The notes beneath the pieces were generated by a model, which saw only the letters and a list, made by a program, of their open reading frames with translations, was not told the DNA's origin and did not search any database. The position numbers were made by a program, and so were the translations under genes. DNA of 57,500 bases from Neocallimastix lanati (nom. inval.) (taxonomy: Eukaryota > Neocallimastigomycota > Neocallimastigomycetes > Neocallimastigales > Neocallimastigaceae), in contig JACVTC010000069.1 of NCBI GenBank assembly GCA_016946835.1, positions 137,501 to 195,000 of the forward strand, given 5' to 3'. Shown here in pieces: positions 55,068-57,500 of this stretch (position 1 is its first letter; each line of letters starts with the position of its first letter).

Positions 55068-57471
55068 TTATTGAATTAATTTTTGAACTTGGTAAACAAT
55101 CATTTGATCCATATGAGATAAAATTAAATTATTAAATGATTGTGGTCCTCCAGCATTGGATTCTAATTCGGAAAGTTTAGACTTGAAAAAGTCAAATATA
55201 TTAATATTACTAATTGGATCATTTTTCTCTAATTCTTTTCTTCTTATGGTATCAAGACTTTCTTCTTCTGGTTCAACAGTATCATCCTGCCAATTAACCA
55301 ATATACTTTTAATATATAAAAAATATATAAAAAAAATAAAGTTTTTTTTTAATAAATGAATTTATTATTATTTAATTTAATTAATAAAATAACAATAAAT
55401 ATTCAATATTTAAAATAAAATTATTAAACAATTTAAATAAAAAAAAAAAAAAAAAAATAAAATAAAATAAAAAAATAAATATTATTATAGATAAGATATT
55501 TACTCTTTCTTTCCAGATTCAAGAATTTCAGTTAAAATATCAGACATAACAACGAAAATACCTTGAAGTTGATCAATGGTATCTTGATTTAAAATTGGTA
55601 ATATATTTGATAAAGCTAAACCAACAAGTTTTCTAACCTTTGGATGTCCAATAGTATCAATCTTTTATACATATATATATAATTTAATTTTTTTTTTTTT
55701 TTTATATTTAAAATTTTATAATATTATAATATTGAATAATAAAATGAATTAAATATTAAATCATTAAAATTTTAATCAAACATATATACATATATTAATT
55801 ATTAATATGATTATAATTTGATTTAAATGATTTTATTATTAATTACTCTATCAACATATGTTTGAATCATTGGTTTTAAAATACTATCTTGTGGAGGTTC
55901 GCATTTTTGTCCAAAATGCTTCATTAAATTAACAAATATATTAACATCACAAAGCATAATTCTTGCAAAGACTGATAAATAATCAACAATTGCACGACAA
56001 TAACCCTATTTTTATTTAATTATATATATATATATATATATAACGATTGATTGTTTAAAAATAATAATTGATTTTAAATATTTTTTTTTTTTTTTGAAAA
56101 TAAATTTCTTTTCAATTTTTAATTAGTATTTATATTTACTTTTTCTTTTATAATAGTTTCTAACATTTTTTCAAATACTAATGTATTCGTAATTACTTCT
56201 ATTATAGATGACAAACACTGATTACGATTACAAATTTGAACTGAATAGTCTATAATTCTTACAGTATGCTTTACAATTTCTGGTTTTGGATGATCAATAA
56301 CTTCTGATAATCTATTGTATAAATCAATACCATGTTGCTGTTATTTAAAACGTTTATAATATAGGAATAAAAAATTAAAATAATATTTAATTAATTATTA
56401 TTATAAAATAATATATTATTATATATATATATATATTTAGTCATACTTGGAATATAATATCTGGTGCTAATAAAACATATGATTCTGTGATTTTTAAAAC
56501 AGTTAATAAAGTACTACCATAATCATAGAGAGTTAATAATGGTTGGAATAAACTTAATAATTCAGATGTACATTCAGTAGCATTTTGAATAATAGCTTGC
56601 CATAATTCTAAAATATCTTCAATAAAGAAATAATAATCTTTTTTCTACAAATATATAATGAAATATATAGATATTATTGAAAATAAATTAATGAATAGTT
56701 TAATTTATTATCATCATTTTTTTTTTTTTTTTTAATAAAAATATAAACATTTTTAAACTTACTGTACTAGTATTGAGACATTTTTTTATAATTGGAATAG
56801 TAATGTTATAAATTTTCATTGAATCTTGTCTTAAAGACTAAATAATATAATGTAATTATTAATATTATTATAAAAGCGATCATTTTAATGAAGAAATTAA
56901 TATTTAAATACATTTATTTATTTATTTATTATAATTATATTATTATTATTATTATTATAAAAACAATCATTTATAAAAAGAAATTAATATATATATATAT
57001 ATATACATTATTTTACTATTTAATACTTACAACAACAAGTTTTGTTAAAATAACTATTATTGAAGATTTGAAAGTAAATTGATCTTCACCAGAACTGTCC
57101 CATAATTGTGGTAAAATATTTATAATTTTTTCTGCACAAACAACAACCTTCATTTTTTAAATTTAATTTTATTTATTTTTTTATTTTTATTTTTATTTTT
57201 ATTATTTATTATTATTTATTAATTATTATTTTTATTATTTATTAATATTTATTTATGTTAGAGAATTTATAGAATAAAAATTATTAATATTTTATTTATT
57301 TTAACTGATTTACCTTAGTACCCATTCTTTCAACAATAACTGATAAACAATTAATTATTTTAATTTTACAATCAAATTCAGTTGTTTCAAATATTAATCT
57401 AAGACATAAATCAATAATTGTCTCATTATATGGTAAATAGGAATCAAGCTCAAATTCCCAATCATCAACGC
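55068..57471 (-). CDS. IPO11: Importin-11 / Kap120 family nuclear transport receptor (C-terminal part)
   Basis: Exons visible: 57471-57314, 57147-57031, 56837-56763, 56644-56447, 56337-56140, 56005-55847, 55661-55504 and 55305-55068 (stop), giving the last 432 residues of a protein of about 1000. Phases agree throughout. Importin-11 is a beta-karyopherin built of HEAT repeats that carries cargo into the nucleus in a Ran-dependent way; yeast Kap120 has roles in ribosome-factor import. Recognisable: DDWEFELDSYLPYNE, VIVERMGTKVVVCAEKIINI, LPQLWDSSGEDQF, YYFFIEDILELWQAIIQNAT, GHPKVRKLVGLALSNILPIL and, near the end, RRKELEKNDPISNINIFDFF. The HEAT helix pattern runs through all exons. The N-terminal Ran-binding half is outside the window. 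The first visible exon is preceded by a U12-type AC acceptor. Assignment to IPO11 over other importins rests on the DDWEF block and the DPI..I..F tail motif, recalled rather than searched. Confidence 0.82.
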
Positions 57472-57500
57472 GTATATATATTTGTTAAGGAAAAAATTAT
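57472..57500 (-). other. 3' end of a U12-type AC intron in the importin-11 gene (partial)
   Basis: Reading toward the exon, the intron has TTTTCCTTAACA with the full TTCCTTAAC branch consensus (branch A at 57485-57486). It ends AC at 57473-57472, 13 nt later. No AG lies between the branch site and the conserved exon. The 5' splice site is outside the window. Confidence 0.78.

Overview
This window is nuclear DNA from a eukaryote with a very A+T-rich genome (well over 80 % A+T by eye). It has long poly(A)/poly(T) runs, (ATT)n microsatellites in nearly every intron and spacer, and short AT-rich introns. The coding exons stand out by a clearly higher G+C. The best fit is an early-diverging, flagellated fungus, most likely an anaerobic rumen fungus (Neocallimastigomycota). 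CLUAP1/IFT38, an intraflagellar-transport protein, excludes non-flagellated AT-rich lineages such as Dictyostelium. The lineage call is inference; no rRNA or other marker is present.

Layout, left to right. 1-1597 (-): 5' part of a LIM-domain protein with a long Tyr-Asp-Asp-Ser-Arg repeat. 4941-6186: short non-coding LTR element (TRIM-like) with degraded LTRs and a copia-type polypurine tract. About 7037-8050 (-): decayed ankyrin-repeat gene. 10387-12168 (+): intronless tryptophan-synthase-beta homologue with a repeated Pro-rich N-terminal extension and substituted active-site residues. 20168-13236 (-): 15-exon PH-CLU-TPR protein. 29927-22184 (-): PRP8. 31455-35257 (+): TSR1. 37272-39411 (+): PQ-loop protein of the PQLC1/Any1 family. 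41087-44181 (+): CLUAP1. 45820-48974 (+): ZC2HC1-type zinc-finger protein. 52443-51181 (-): unidentified multipass membrane protein. 57471-55068 (-): C-terminal part of importin-11/Kap120. PRP8 and TSR1 are divergent across a 1.5 kb spacer; four + strand genes then follow head to tail.

I rebuilt exon structures by hand. In each complete multi-exon gene the exon lengths sum to a multiple of three and the joins restore family-conserved residues. Two introns do not fit GT-AG but match the minor (U12-type) AT-AC class: one in PH-CLU with the 5' site, branch site and AC end all visible, and one in importin-11 with the branch site and AC end. This implies a working minor spliceosome. The other leading finding is the TrpB homologue, in which the residues equivalent to Salmonella Glu109, Arg141 and Asp305 are Gly, Lys and Cys. 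It is unlikely to be an ordinary tryptophan synthase and may have been acquired from a bacterium. The C-terminal tail of the PQ-loop protein is built from a serial array of duplicated mini-exons of 17-18 codons.

The genes are mostly unrelated housekeeping functions (splicing, 40S maturation, nuclear import, membrane traffic, mitochondria, flagellum). I see no operon-like or pathway cluster.
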